This document shows positions 9,651 through 16,727 of a DNA stretch of 64,000 nt, one piece after another. Within the stretch, counting starts at the first letter, position 1; each line of letters begins with the position of its first letter. The notes under the pieces were generated by a model. That model worked only from the letters and a program-made list of their open reading frames with translations. It had not been told where the DNA came from and searched no databases. The DNA comes from Leifsonia sp. Leaf264 (GTDB lineage Bacteria > Actinomycetota > Actinomycetes > Actinomycetales > Microbacteriaceae), in assembly GCF_001422325.1 (NCBI RefSeq), contig NZ_LMMR01000007.1, forward strand, positions 55,539 through 119,538, given 5' to 3'. The position numbers were made by a program, and so were the translations under genes.

Positions 9651-10586
9651 ATGGCAGCGGATCCCACCGTCGGCAGGCACGTGAACGGTACCCGGAGGCC
9701 GGGCGGATCCGCCACCCTGGCCGGCAGGTCGGTCGCGCGCATCGGCTACGGCGCGATGCAGCTGGAGCGCCTTCGCGGAGACAGGGAGGCCGCCGTCGCC
9801 GTCGTACGACGCGCGATCGATGCAGGCGTCGACCACATCGACACGGCGCAGTTCTACGGCGACGGATTCGTCAACGGCGTCATCCGCGATGCCATCCGCC
9901 CGGGCGACGACGTGCTGATCGCGAGCAAGGTGGGCGCCGAGCCGAGCGCCGGGCGCATCCCGTTGCGCGCGGCCCAGCGCCCGGAACAGCTGCGAGATGG
10001 AGTCGAGCAGAATCTGCGCAGCCTCCACCTCGACCAGATCCCGTTGGTGAACCTGCGACGGCTGGATTCCGGGCCGGGCCTGCGTGCATCCGGAGACCAG
10101 GTCGTCGACATCGATGACCAGCTCGAGGTCATGACCGCCATGCGCGACGAGGGACTGATCGGCGCCATCGGCGTCAGCAGCGTCGAGATGGACGGGCTGC
10201 GCCGGGCCATCCCCGCCGGAATCGCCTGCGTGCAGAACGCCTACAGTCTCGTGGCCCGCGGCGATGAGGACATGCTGGAGCTGTGCGTCGCCGAGGGCAT
10301 CTCCTGGGTGCCGTACTTCCCGTTGGGCAGCGCCTTTCCGGGCCTGCCGAAGGTCACCGATGAGGAGGCCGTCCTCGCGGCGGCGGATGCGCTCGGACGC
10401 ACCCCGTCGCAGATCGGCCTGGCCTGGCTCCTCCAGCACGCACCCAACGTGCTGCTGATCCCCGGGACGGCAGACATCGCGCACCTCGAGGCCAACCTCG
10501 CCGTCGGGGAGATCGTGCTCGATGCAGCGACTGTCGCCGCCCTCGACTCCGTGCCCACTCGGGCCCCGCAGACACCATTGGGCTGA
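9651..10586 (+). CDS. Aldo/keto reductase (YdbC-like, catalytic His replaced by Asn)
   Basis: 311 residues from ATG 9651, preceded by GGAGG at 9637-9641; an upstream in-frame TTG at 9621 is less likely. The TIM-barrel signature is HIDTAQFYG (Asp64, Tyr69) with Lys93 in IASKVG. The fourth residue of the usual Asp-Tyr-Lys-His tetrad appears to be Asn134 in PLVNLRRLD, which I recall from the YdbC-type subfamily. C-terminal GRTPSQIGLAWLLQHAP and VLLIPGTADIAHLEANL fit NADPH binding. It should reduce aldehydes or ketones with NADPH. Divergent from its likely TetR repressor and followed by a DUF2316 gene. Confidence 0.88.
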   Translation: MAADPTVGRHVNGTRRPGGSATLAGRSVARIGYGAMQLERLRGDREAAVAVVRRAIDAGVDHIDTAQFYGDGFVNGVIRDAIRPGDDVLIASKVGAEPSAGRIPLRAAQRPEQLRDGVEQNLRSLHLDQIPLVNLRRLDSGPGLRASGDQVVDIDDQLEVMTAMRDEGLIGAIGVSSVEMDGLRRAIPAGIACVQNAYSLVARGDEDMLELCVAEGISWVPYFPLGSAFPGLPKVTDEEAVLAAADALGRTPSQIGLAWLLQHAPNVLLIPGTADIAHLEANLAVGEIVLDAATVAALDSVPTRAPQTPLG

Positions 10587-10642
10587 ACACCGACCCCCGC
10601 CCGCACCGGGTAGAGCGCAGACGCAGACACGAGGAGAATCCG

Positions 10643-10951
10643 ATGAGCCTGAACAGAGAAGAACAACGCCGCACGAGCTCGGAGCTGGCGGCCAACCTCG
10701 AGTTGTCCGGCCTCACCACCGAGCAGGTCGCCACAGACCTCGGCTTCACGCTCGAGCGCCTCGGGGAGACCCTCGACGTCGATGGCCCAGGCGACCCCGT
10801 CGACGTCTGGCAGCTACGGGACTACTTGGTGCAGGCTGTGACGGATGCGGGCCGTGAGCCCGTCGCGTTCACGGTGTTGACCGAATCGTCGCGCGCCCTG
10901 GCCCGCACCTGGTTCCGGCTGCGCACAGCGCCCCGGCATGCCTTCAGCTAG
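10643..10951 (+). CDS. DUF2316 family protein
   Basis: 102 residues from ATG 10643 with GAGGAG just upstream (10631-10636). The start MSLNREEQRRTSSELAANL and the following LSGLTTEQVATDLGFTLERL are typical of the small DUF2316 family; the middle VWQLRDYLVQAVTDAG is also family-like. The segment LTTEQVATDLGFTLERL resembles a helix-turn-helix. Function unknown. Located 56 nt after the aldo/keto reductase and probably co-transcribed with it from the twin-operator region. Confidence 0.8.
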   Translation: MSLNREEQRRTSSELAANLELSGLTTEQVATDLGFTLERLGETLDVDGPGDPVDVWQLRDYLVQAVTDAGREPVAFTVLTESSRALARTWFRLRTAPRHAFS

Positions 10952-10969
10952 AGGAGCTGGGACCGAGAG

Positions 10970-12064
10970 CTAGGAGCGGGCCTTCCGAGGCACCACGACC
11001 TCCTTGATGATCAGCAGGATGCCGGCTGCCACCGGGATGGCCACGAGGGCGCCCGGGAGTCCGGCGAGGGTGCCGCCGGCGAGGGCTGCGATCAACACGA
11101 TGGATCCCGGCACCTGCACGGCCTTGCTCATCACCTTCGGGGTGAGGATGTAGGCCTCGACCTGCATGTAGATCAGCATGGCGACCAGCACGACCACGGC
11201 CGACAGCGGCGAGACGAACAGGGCGAGCACCGACATGACGGCCGTCGTGAGCACTGTTCCGATGAGCGGGATGAGGGTGATGAAGAACGCCGCCGTCGCT
11301 ATGACGAGGGCGAACGGCACCTGGGCGATCAGCAGGATGATGAAGCTGAATACGGCGTTGCAGAAGGCGAGCACCACCATGCCGCTGAGGTAGCGGCCGA
11401 CGTTCTGCATGATGCGCTCGGCGTAGTCGACGACGCTGTCCCGATGCGACGCGGCCACCAGCGAGTAGACCGCGCGCTTCGAGAAGTCGAGGGTCGCCGT
11501 GAAGTAGATGGTGAGGATGAAGATGAAGATGCCGCTCGAGATTCCGCTCGCCAGCGCGATGCCGAATGAGAGCGCTCCGCCGCCGACGGTGGTCCAGAAC
11601 TTCGGGTCGGCGATGAGGCCCGTGATCCACGAGTAGACGGTGCTGAGCACTCCGCCGGAACCGTTCGAGGCGTCGATGAACCACTGCTGCGACTGCAGAT
11701 CGGCCAGCATCTGCGGTGCATCCTTGGCGAACTGAACGGCCTGTCCGATCACCAGCGGCAGCACCAGCCAGAGCAGGCCGACGATCACGACCACGAACAG
11801 GATGATCACGGTGACGATGGCGGCACCGCGGGGCATGCCGTGCTTCTGGAACCACCGCACGAGGGGATCCAGGCCGAGGGTGACGAAGACGGCAGCGAAC
11901 ACGGAGAAGATCACGCTCGAGATGCTCGACGCCGCCCAAGCGAGCGCGAGCGCCACCAGTACGCCCAGCGTGGCGACGAACGCCCATTGGAAGGGCTTGT
12001 TCGCGATGAGGCTCGTCGACGGCCTGTCGGCCTTCTCGCGCCGGATTCTCTGAAGATTGCTCAC
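10970..12064 (-). CDS. AI-2E family transporter (PF01594-type membrane protein)
   Basis: 364 residues from GTG 12064; the longer open frame upstream overlaps the neighbouring SRPBCC gene and looks non-coding. About seven to eight hydrophobic segments occur in the AI-2E arrangement: two near the N-terminus (about 20-70), then a large hydrophilic part (70-150), then a cluster containing GMVVLAFCNAVFSFIILLIAQVPFALVIA and the conserved-looking LIPLIGTVL. Members of the family export autoinducer-2 or act as ion antiporters; the substrate cannot be told here. Downstream of an SRPBCC gene on the same strand with a 35-nt gap. Confidence 0.85.
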   Translation of the reverse strand: MSNLQRIRREKADRPSTSLIANKPFQWAFVATLGVLVALALAWAASSISSVIFSVFAAVFVTLGLDPLVRWFQKHGMPRGAAIVTVIILFVVVIVGLLWLVLPLVIGQAVQFAKDAPQMLADLQSQQWFIDASNGSGGVLSTVYSWITGLIADPKFWTTVGGGALSFGIALASGISSGIFIFILTIYFTATLDFSKRAVYSLVAASHRDSVVDYAERIMQNVGRYLSGMVVLAFCNAVFSFIILLIAQVPFALVIATAAFFITLIPLIGTVLTTAVMSVLALFVSPLSAVVVLVAMLIYMQVEAYILTPKVMSKAVQVPGSIVLIAALAGGTLAGLPGALVAIPVAAGILLIIKEVVVPRKARS

Positions 12065-12099
12065 GGCGCAAGCATAGTGAGCGCGTCGCCTGCGGCGGC

Positions 12100-12600
12100 T
12101 CAGGTCGTCGGCACGGCCAGGTCGCGGTAGTACTCGGAATGCGCCGGGTAGTAGTGCTCCCACTGGGGCAGCGGAGTGCCGTTGCGCGCAGCGATCAGCC
12201 GGTCGAGGTAGTAGTCCCAGCCGGGCCCCATCGTCGCCGCATCGCTGGAGGAATGCATCCGTTGTCCGAGGGTGAGCGTCGTCATGCCGCCGGCCTCGTG
12301 CAGGTGGCAGAAGACGTGCCACTTGTCGTCGCCGGTGCCGACCTCGGCGAGGAAGCGATGTGGAGGGTCGCACTCGCGGATGGTCGCGTACTCCCACTCC
12401 GCGTCAGGCTCCGCCGACATCAGGAACCGGACGGCCCCGGTGGACGGCGTGCCCGTGTAGGTGCCGATCCACTTCTGCATGAACGTGGGGTTGGTGAGGC
12501 TGTACCAGACGTCTTCGATGGGCGCCGTGAAGAGCCTGTCGACCAGCAGGTAGAGGCCGTCGGGACGGTGGGCATAGCGCCCTGTTGGTCGCACTGACAT
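12100..12600 (-). CDS. SRPBCC/AHSA1-like domain protein
   Basis: 166 residues from ATG 12600 with GGAGG at minus-strand spacing 6. The opening VDRLFTAPIEDVWYSLTNPTFMQKWIG is the classic START-like/AHSA1 pattern (helix after the first strand, then W.G), followed by FLMSAEPDAEWEYATIRECDPPHRF. These proteins have a helix-grip fold with a hydrophobic pocket; the ligand is unknown and some are immunity or chaperone-like factors. The tail from residue 135 (LIAARNGTPLPQWEHYYPAH) is family-like. Probably transcribed together with the AI-2E transporter gene. Confidence 0.8.
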   Translation of the reverse strand: MSVRPTGRYAHRPDGLYLLVDRLFTAPIEDVWYSLTNPTFMQKWIGTYTGTPSTGAVRFLMSAEPDAEWEYATIRECDPPHRFLAEVGTGDDKWHVFCHLHEAGGMTTLTLGQRMHSSSDAATMGPGWDYYLDRLIAARNGTPLPQWEHYYPAHSEYYRDLAVPTT

Positions 12601-12744
12601 CTGAACCTCCGTGGCGTCGTCGCCGGCGTTTTCAGCGTACGCCGGATGCCGCCGGGCGGGTAGGGGGAGCGGCGCGTCAGCGCCGAGAATGCCCTCGATG
12701 ACGTGCTCCGGGCGGCGGATGCGGCGGTGCCATAGAGTGTGCGC

Positions 12745-13128
12745 ATGAGCAGCAAGTCAAAGACCCCAGCGGCCACCGGCAACCACCAGTCAGGAAGCGG
12801 CGTCTTCCTCGAGGACGACCGTTCCTCGGCCTGGGCATGGTTGGCCGGCCTGATCACTCTCGTCTTCGTGGCCGTGCCGATCTCGGCGACTCTCGCCTTC
12901 GCGACGAACCCCCGCTCGCAGCAGCTCTTCGCCGGGCGCCTCTCCGACGCCACCACGTTCGGCTACCAGTCGTTCTGGTGGATCATCACGTTGCTGCTGG
13001 TGTCGCTGCCGTTCCTGGTGGGATTCGGCATCTCGAAGCTCTCCAGCCGCACCCTCGCCGTCGTCGCGTCAGTCGTCGCCGTCCTGGTGATCCTCGCGAT
13101 CGTGCTCGGTCAGCTCTTCATCTTCTAG
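12745..13128 (+). CDS. Small membrane protein, three predicted helices
   Basis: 127 residues from ATG 12745; a GTG at 12739 would add two residues. A polar N-terminus of about 30 residues is followed by three hydrophobic segments: AWLAGLITLVFVAVPISATLAF, FWWIITLLLVSLPFLVGFGI and LAVVASVVAVLVILAIVLGQLF. No family recognised. It ends 58 bp from a convergent hydrolase gene with a candidate bidirectional terminator between them. Confidence 0.65.
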   Translation: MSSKSKTPAATGNHQSGSGVFLEDDRSSAWAWLAGLITLVFVAVPISATLAFATNPRSQQLFAGRLSDATTFGYQSFWWIITLLLVSLPFLVGFGISKLSSRTLAVVASVVAVLVILAIVLGQLFIF

Positions 13129-13141
13129 CGCACGGCCGGGA

Positions 13142-13170
13142 GCCCGACGCGCGATCGATGCGCCTCGGGC
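13142..13170. terminator. Bidirectional stem-loop between convergent genes
   Basis: GCCCGACGCGC at 13142-13152 pairs with GCGCCTCGGGC at 13160-13170 (10 of 11 pairs) around a 7-nt loop. It sits between the stops of the small membrane protein and the hydrolase. Confidence 0.55.
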
Positions 13171-13186
13171 CCAGCGAGCGGTTGTG

Positions 13187-13981
13187 TCAGCCGGCGTCGC
13201 CCAGGAACGCGTCGACCTGCGCCGTGATCTCGTCGCGCACCTCGTCCGACGTCGCCGTGGCCTCGCCGTCGCCCGGCTGCACGCCGTAGTCGCCGAAGCT
13301 CGCGTGGTTCGCACCGGCGATCTCGACGAACGTCGCGTCGGCGGGGAGCATGGGGGCCGCATCCGCGATTTTCGCGGGAGTGGAGAGGCCGTCGTTCTGG
13401 CCGCCGAGGCTGAGTACGGCCAGCGAGGTCTGCGACAGGTCGTTCGCGCAGTAGCTGCCGAACAGGATGATGCCGGACACATCGGGGTCGTCGGCGAGCA
13501 TGCAGGCGCGCACGCCGCCCAGGGAGTGGCCGCCGACGTACCAGGTCGACACATCGGGGGCGTCGGCCGTGAACGTGGAGAGCGGGCGGGTGTCGAAGAA
13601 CGCCAAGTTGAGCGTCGGCTTGGTGATGACGACGGTGGTGCCATCGGCCACGATGCCCGAGAGCTTGTTCATGTAGGCGTACGGATCCACCTTGGCCCCG
13701 GGGATGAAGACGAGACCGTCTCCCGTCGCGTCGCCCGTCGGCGTCATCACGATGGAGTGGTCGGTCGACGTGATGCTCACGCCCTCGTCCGTCCACGCGT
13801 CGATGGCAGCGGGTCGCACTCCCTGCATGACGATCTGCGTGTAGACGAGGAAGACCACGACGAGAAGAAGCAGCACTCCGACGATCCAGCCGATGACGAC
13901 ACGGATGCGGTGCCCGCGACCGCGCTCGCCGCGCACGGCCGGGGTCCCGGGGGCAGGAGCGGTGGTTTCAGTCGCGGTCAT
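13187..13981 (-). CDS. Membrane-anchored alpha/beta hydrolase
   Basis: 264 residues. One hydrophobic helix at about 28-50 (VVIGWIVGVLLLLVVVFLVY) anchors the N-terminus. The hydrolase domain carries the nucleophile elbow GGHSLGG with Ser153, an Asp candidate in GGQNDGLSTP and a catalytic His in IAGANHASFGDYG. This resembles PF12695-type hydrolases; substrate unknown. Its start overlaps the 3' end of the HxlR gene by 14 nt, so the two are probably one operon read leftward. Confidence 0.8.
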   Translation of the reverse strand: MTATETTAPAPGTPAVRGERGRGHRIRVVIGWIVGVLLLLVVVFLVYTQIVMQGVRPAAIDAWTDEGVSITSTDHSIVMTPTGDATGDGLVFIPGAKVDPYAYMNKLSGIVADGTTVVITKPTLNLAFFDTRPLSTFTADAPDVSTWYVGGHSLGGVRACMLADDPDVSGIILFGSYCANDLSQTSLAVLSLGGQNDGLSTPAKIADAAPMLPADATFVEIAGANHASFGDYGVQPGDGEATATSDEVRDEITAQVDAFLGDAG

Positions 13982-14381
13982 CGTAGGCCTCCCGGCTCGC
14001 GAGGATGTCGTCGTGGTGGTCGGCTGCCCAGGTCACCAGACCGAGTACCGGTTCGATGAGCGTACGGCCGAGATCCGTGGCCTCGTACTCGACGCGCGGC
14101 GGGATCTCGGGGTAGCTGGTGCGCGAGACCAGGCCGTCGCGTTCGAGGGCGCGCAGAGTGTGGGTCAGCATCCGGTGCGAGATGCCGGCGATGTTGCGCT
14201 GCAGCACGGTGAAGCGCTGCGGCCCGTCCTGCAGGCTCCCGACGATGAGCAGGCTCCACTTGTCGCCCACGCGGGAGAGCACGTCGCGGATCATGTCGCT
14301 GCCGTCGTGGCCGGCGCTGCACGGACCCCTGTCTTCGAGAACGGCGGATGCGGCCGATGATGCGGCCATGGCGAGCTCCAT
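13968..14381 (-). CDS. HxlR family transcriptional regulator
   Basis: 137 residues. The winged helix covers about 28-110, with DVLSRVGDKWSLLIVGSLQDGPQRF, then GISHRMLTHTLRALERDGLVSR and TSYPEIPPRVEYEATDLG. These are the standard HxlR elements, including the PPRVEYE wing. Cys21 in GPCSAGHDG may be the redox-sensing cysteine present in many members. Overlaps the hydrolase gene and is divergent from a DoxX gene, the usual target of such regulators. Confidence 0.88.
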   Translation of the reverse strand: MELAMAASSAASAVLEDRGPCSAGHDGSDMIRDVLSRVGDKWSLLIVGSLQDGPQRFTVLQRNIAGISHRMLTHTLRALERDGLVSRTSYPEIPPRVEYEATDLGRTLIEPVLGLVTWAADHHDDILASREAYDDRD

Positions 14382-14453
14382 TTCTTACAGCGCTGTACGT
14401 GACGCACGATGAAGTGCGGGACGGGCGTGGGGTATAAAAGTCATCGCCAGTGC

Positions 14454-14472
14454 GTTACTTACCGATTGTAAC
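14454..14472. promoter_or_regulatory. Candidate HxlR operator
   Basis: GTTAC (14454-14458) and GTAAC (14468-14472) form an inverted repeat with a 9-bp spacer, about 50 bp before the DoxX start and 70 bp before the HxlR start. It is AT-richer than its surroundings. Confidence 0.45.
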
Positions 14473-14520
14473 CATTGCTTGCAGCAGGCGCTGCCCCACC
14501 GACTGAAAGTTGAAACACCC

Positions 14521-14892
14521 ATGATCGTCGCCCTCTGGATCGTCACCGGTCTGCTCGCCATCCTGTTCGTCGCCGCCGGCGCCATGAAGACGGTGCGTTC
14601 CCGCGCCGCGCTGCAGCCGCAGATGGCCTACGTCGAGGACTTCAGCGACGGCCAGGTGAAGACCATCGGCATCCTCGAGGTGCTCGGCGGAATCGGCCTC
14701 GTGCTCCCCATGGCCCTCGGCATCCTGCCCTGGCTCACACCGCTGGCTGCGTTCGCGTTGTTCATCACCATGGTCGCCGCGTTCTTCGTGCACCTGCGCC
14801 GCGGCGAAGGCCGCCAGACGGCACCCGTGTGGGTGCTCGGCGGGCTGTCGCTGATCGTGGGCATCGGCTGGGTCGTGGTGCTCGCGAGCTGA
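14521..14892 (+). CDS. DoxX family membrane protein
   Basis: 123 residues from ATG 14521. Four hydrophobic segments: residues 1-20, about 46-66 (IGILEVLGGIGLVLPMALGI), 70-90 and 103-122. The glycine-rich second segment GILEVLGGIGLVLP is typical of DoxX/DoxD-like proteins. The family is linked to redox or stress handling, without a settled biochemical role. Divergent from HxlR, which probably controls it. Confidence 0.8.
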   Translation: MIVALWIVTGLLAILFVAAGAMKTVRSRAALQPQMAYVEDFSDGQVKTIGILEVLGGIGLVLPMALGILPWLTPLAAFALFITMVAAFFVHLRRGEGRQTAPVWVLGGLSLIVGIGWVVVLAS

Positions 14893-14940
14893 CGCCCGGC
14901 CGCTGGGCCCGCGGGCTGAGGCCGGCCGCTCGCCGGCGGG

Positions 14941-16539
14941 CTATTCGACCAGCTCCTCCTCCAGCACGGCCATCGACGCGTTGTGGCCACCGATGCCGCT
15001 GACGGCCCCGCCCCGCCGGGCGCCTGATCCGCAGATCAGGATCCTCGGGTGGGCGGTCGCCACGCCCCAGCGCTCGGCGGCGGTGTCGCGCGGCTCGTCG
15101 TCCTCGAGGAACGGCCACGACAACGGCCCGTGGAAGATGTTGCCGCCCGGCATGTTCACGGCGCGCTCGATGTCGAGCGTCGTCTTGGTCTCGATGCACG
15201 GCAGGCCCGCCGCATCCGTCATGATCACGTTCTCGATGGGCTCGGCGAGCACCGAGTTCAGCGAGGCGAGCACGGCGTCCTGCAGGCGCGCGCGCAGCTC
15301 GTCGTTGTTCTCGGGGGTCGCGAGCCTGTGCGGAACATGCAGCCCGAACACCGTGAGGGTCTGGGCTCCGGATGCGGCGAGCTCGGGCGACAGGATCGAC
15401 GGGTCGCTCAGCGAGTGGCAGTAGATCTCGCACGGCAGCGGTTGCGGGATGCCGCCGCCTGCGGCGGCCTCGTACGCGTCAGTCAGCTGCGTGCGCAGCT
15501 CGTTGATGTGGAAGGTGCCGCCGAAGGCCGCCTCGGGGGAGACGCCAGCATCCCGCAGCCGCGGCAGTCGGGTGAGCAGCAGGTTGACCTTCACCTGCGC
15601 ACCCTCGGGGACGGGCAGGTCGCCGGCCGACTCCCCGAGCAGGCGCTGCAGCACCACCGGAGCCACGTTCGCGAGCACGCGCCCGCCGCGCACCTCATGG
15701 TCTGCGCCACCGCGCGAGTAGCCGACGCGGCCATCGGGCGTGACGGCAGTCACCTCGGCGCCGGTCACGATGCGCGCACCGGCCGCCCGTGCCGCACGCT
15801 CGAGCTCGCCGCTGACGGCGCCCATGCCGCCGACGGGCACGTCCCAGTCACCGGTGCCGTTGCCGATCACGTGGTAGAGGAAGCAGCGGTTGGCATCGAG
15901 CGATGGGTCGTCGAGCGCCGTGAAGGTGCCGATCAGGCCGTCCGTCGCGACGACTCCGCGCACCAGGTCGTCGTCGAACCTGGCGGTGATCGCCTCGTCC
16001 AGCGGGCGCTCGAAGACCTGCTCCCACACGGTGTCGTCGATGAGGCGCCGCGCCTCGGAGCGCGTCGGCAGCGGCTCGAGCACTGTCGGGAACAGCGCAC
16101 GCGCCACCGCGGCAGTGTCGCCGTAGAACTCGTCCCACGCCTCGGCGTCGGCCTCCGCTCCGATGGCCGCGAACGACGCGCGGGTGGCCGCGGCATCGGC
16201 GTTGTCGACGAGGAGTCCGCGGTCCGGATGCCGCGGGTCCGGCGTGTACGAGGAGAAGCGGCGGCGCACCAGGCTGATGTCGAGGCCGAGCTCCTCGATG
16301 ATGCGTGCCGGCAGCAGGCTCACGAGGTAGGAGTAGCGCGACAGGCGTGCGTCGACACCGGAGAAGGCCTGCGCCGAGATGGCTGCTCCGCCCACGTGGT
16401 CGTCGCGCTCGAGCACGAGCACGCTCCGCCCCGCCTGGGCGAGGTACGCGGCGGCCACCAGGCCGTTGTGGCCGCCCCCGACGATGACGATGTCCTGGGC
16501 GGCGGCAGGGGCAGCGCTGGCTGCGGCGTCGGAGCTCAT
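14941..16539 (-). CDS. Phytoene desaturase-like FAD-dependent oxidoreductase (PYROXD2/CrtI type)
   Basis: 532 residues. The N-terminal dinucleotide-binding motif IVIVGGGHNGLVAAAYLAQAG (about 17-38) is followed by VLERDDHVGGAA. The middle GGMGAVSGELERAARAAGARI and the C-terminal ICGSGARRGGAVSGIGGHNA are typical of the CrtI/PYROXD2 group of amine-oxidase-like flavoproteins. It lies outside any carotenoid gene cluster here, so a true carotenoid substrate is doubtful. It is convergent with the DoxX gene and divergent from the beta-helix protein gene. Confidence 0.85.
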   Translation of the reverse strand: MSSDAAASAAPAAAQDIVIVGGGHNGLVAAAYLAQAGRSVLVLERDDHVGGAAISAQAFSGVDARLSRYSYLVSLLPARIIEELGLDISLVRRRFSSYTPDPRHPDRGLLVDNADAAATRASFAAIGAEADAEAWDEFYGDTAAVARALFPTVLEPLPTRSEARRLIDDTVWEQVFERPLDEAITARFDDDLVRGVVATDGLIGTFTALDDPSLDANRCFLYHVIGNGTGDWDVPVGGMGAVSGELERAARAAGARIVTGAEVTAVTPDGRVGYSRGGADHEVRGGRVLANVAPVVLQRLLGESAGDLPVPEGAQVKVNLLLTRLPRLRDAGVSPEAAFGGTFHINELRTQLTDAYEAAAGGGIPQPLPCEIYCHSLSDPSILSPELAASGAQTLTVFGLHVPHRLATPENNDELRARLQDAVLASLNSVLAEPIENVIMTDAAGLPCIETKTTLDIERAVNMPGGNIFHGPLSWPFLEDDEPRDTAAERWGVATAHPRILICGSGARRGGAVSGIGGHNASMAVLEEELVE

Positions 16540-16587
16540 GGGTCGACCCTACGACGATCGGCGAGATGCTCGGTATGACGAACAATT

Positions 16588-16605
16588 ACTTACGGGTCAG
16601 TAAGT
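16588..16605. promoter_or_regulatory. Candidate operator upstream of the beta-helix protein gene
   Basis: ACTTAC-GGGTCA-GTAAGT is an 18-bp dyad with perfect 6-bp arms in an AT-richer stretch between the two divergent genes. A possible -10 box TACATT follows at 16614-16619. The form resembles sites bound by TetR regulators, but no TetR gene is adjacent. Confidence 0.5.
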
Positions 16606-16727
16606 GCCTCTGCTACATTGACGACGTCGTCCCCCATTCGGGTGGGGACGACGTTCCACGAGATCCGGCACAGCGCAGTCGCCAGAGTCGTTCGGCGCAT
16701 GGGCCCTGTTCGAAGGAGAACGTCCCC

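Noticed and set aside
10970-12397. Longer 475-codon version of the AI-2E transporter gene
   Set aside because: The first 111 codons overlap the SRPBCC gene in another frame and are Arg-rich; GTG 12064 gives the normal protein.
15049-16578. 509-codon plus-strand frame opposite the flavoprotein gene
   Set aside because: Antisense to a gene with a clear FAD-binding motif; composition is that of a shadow frame.
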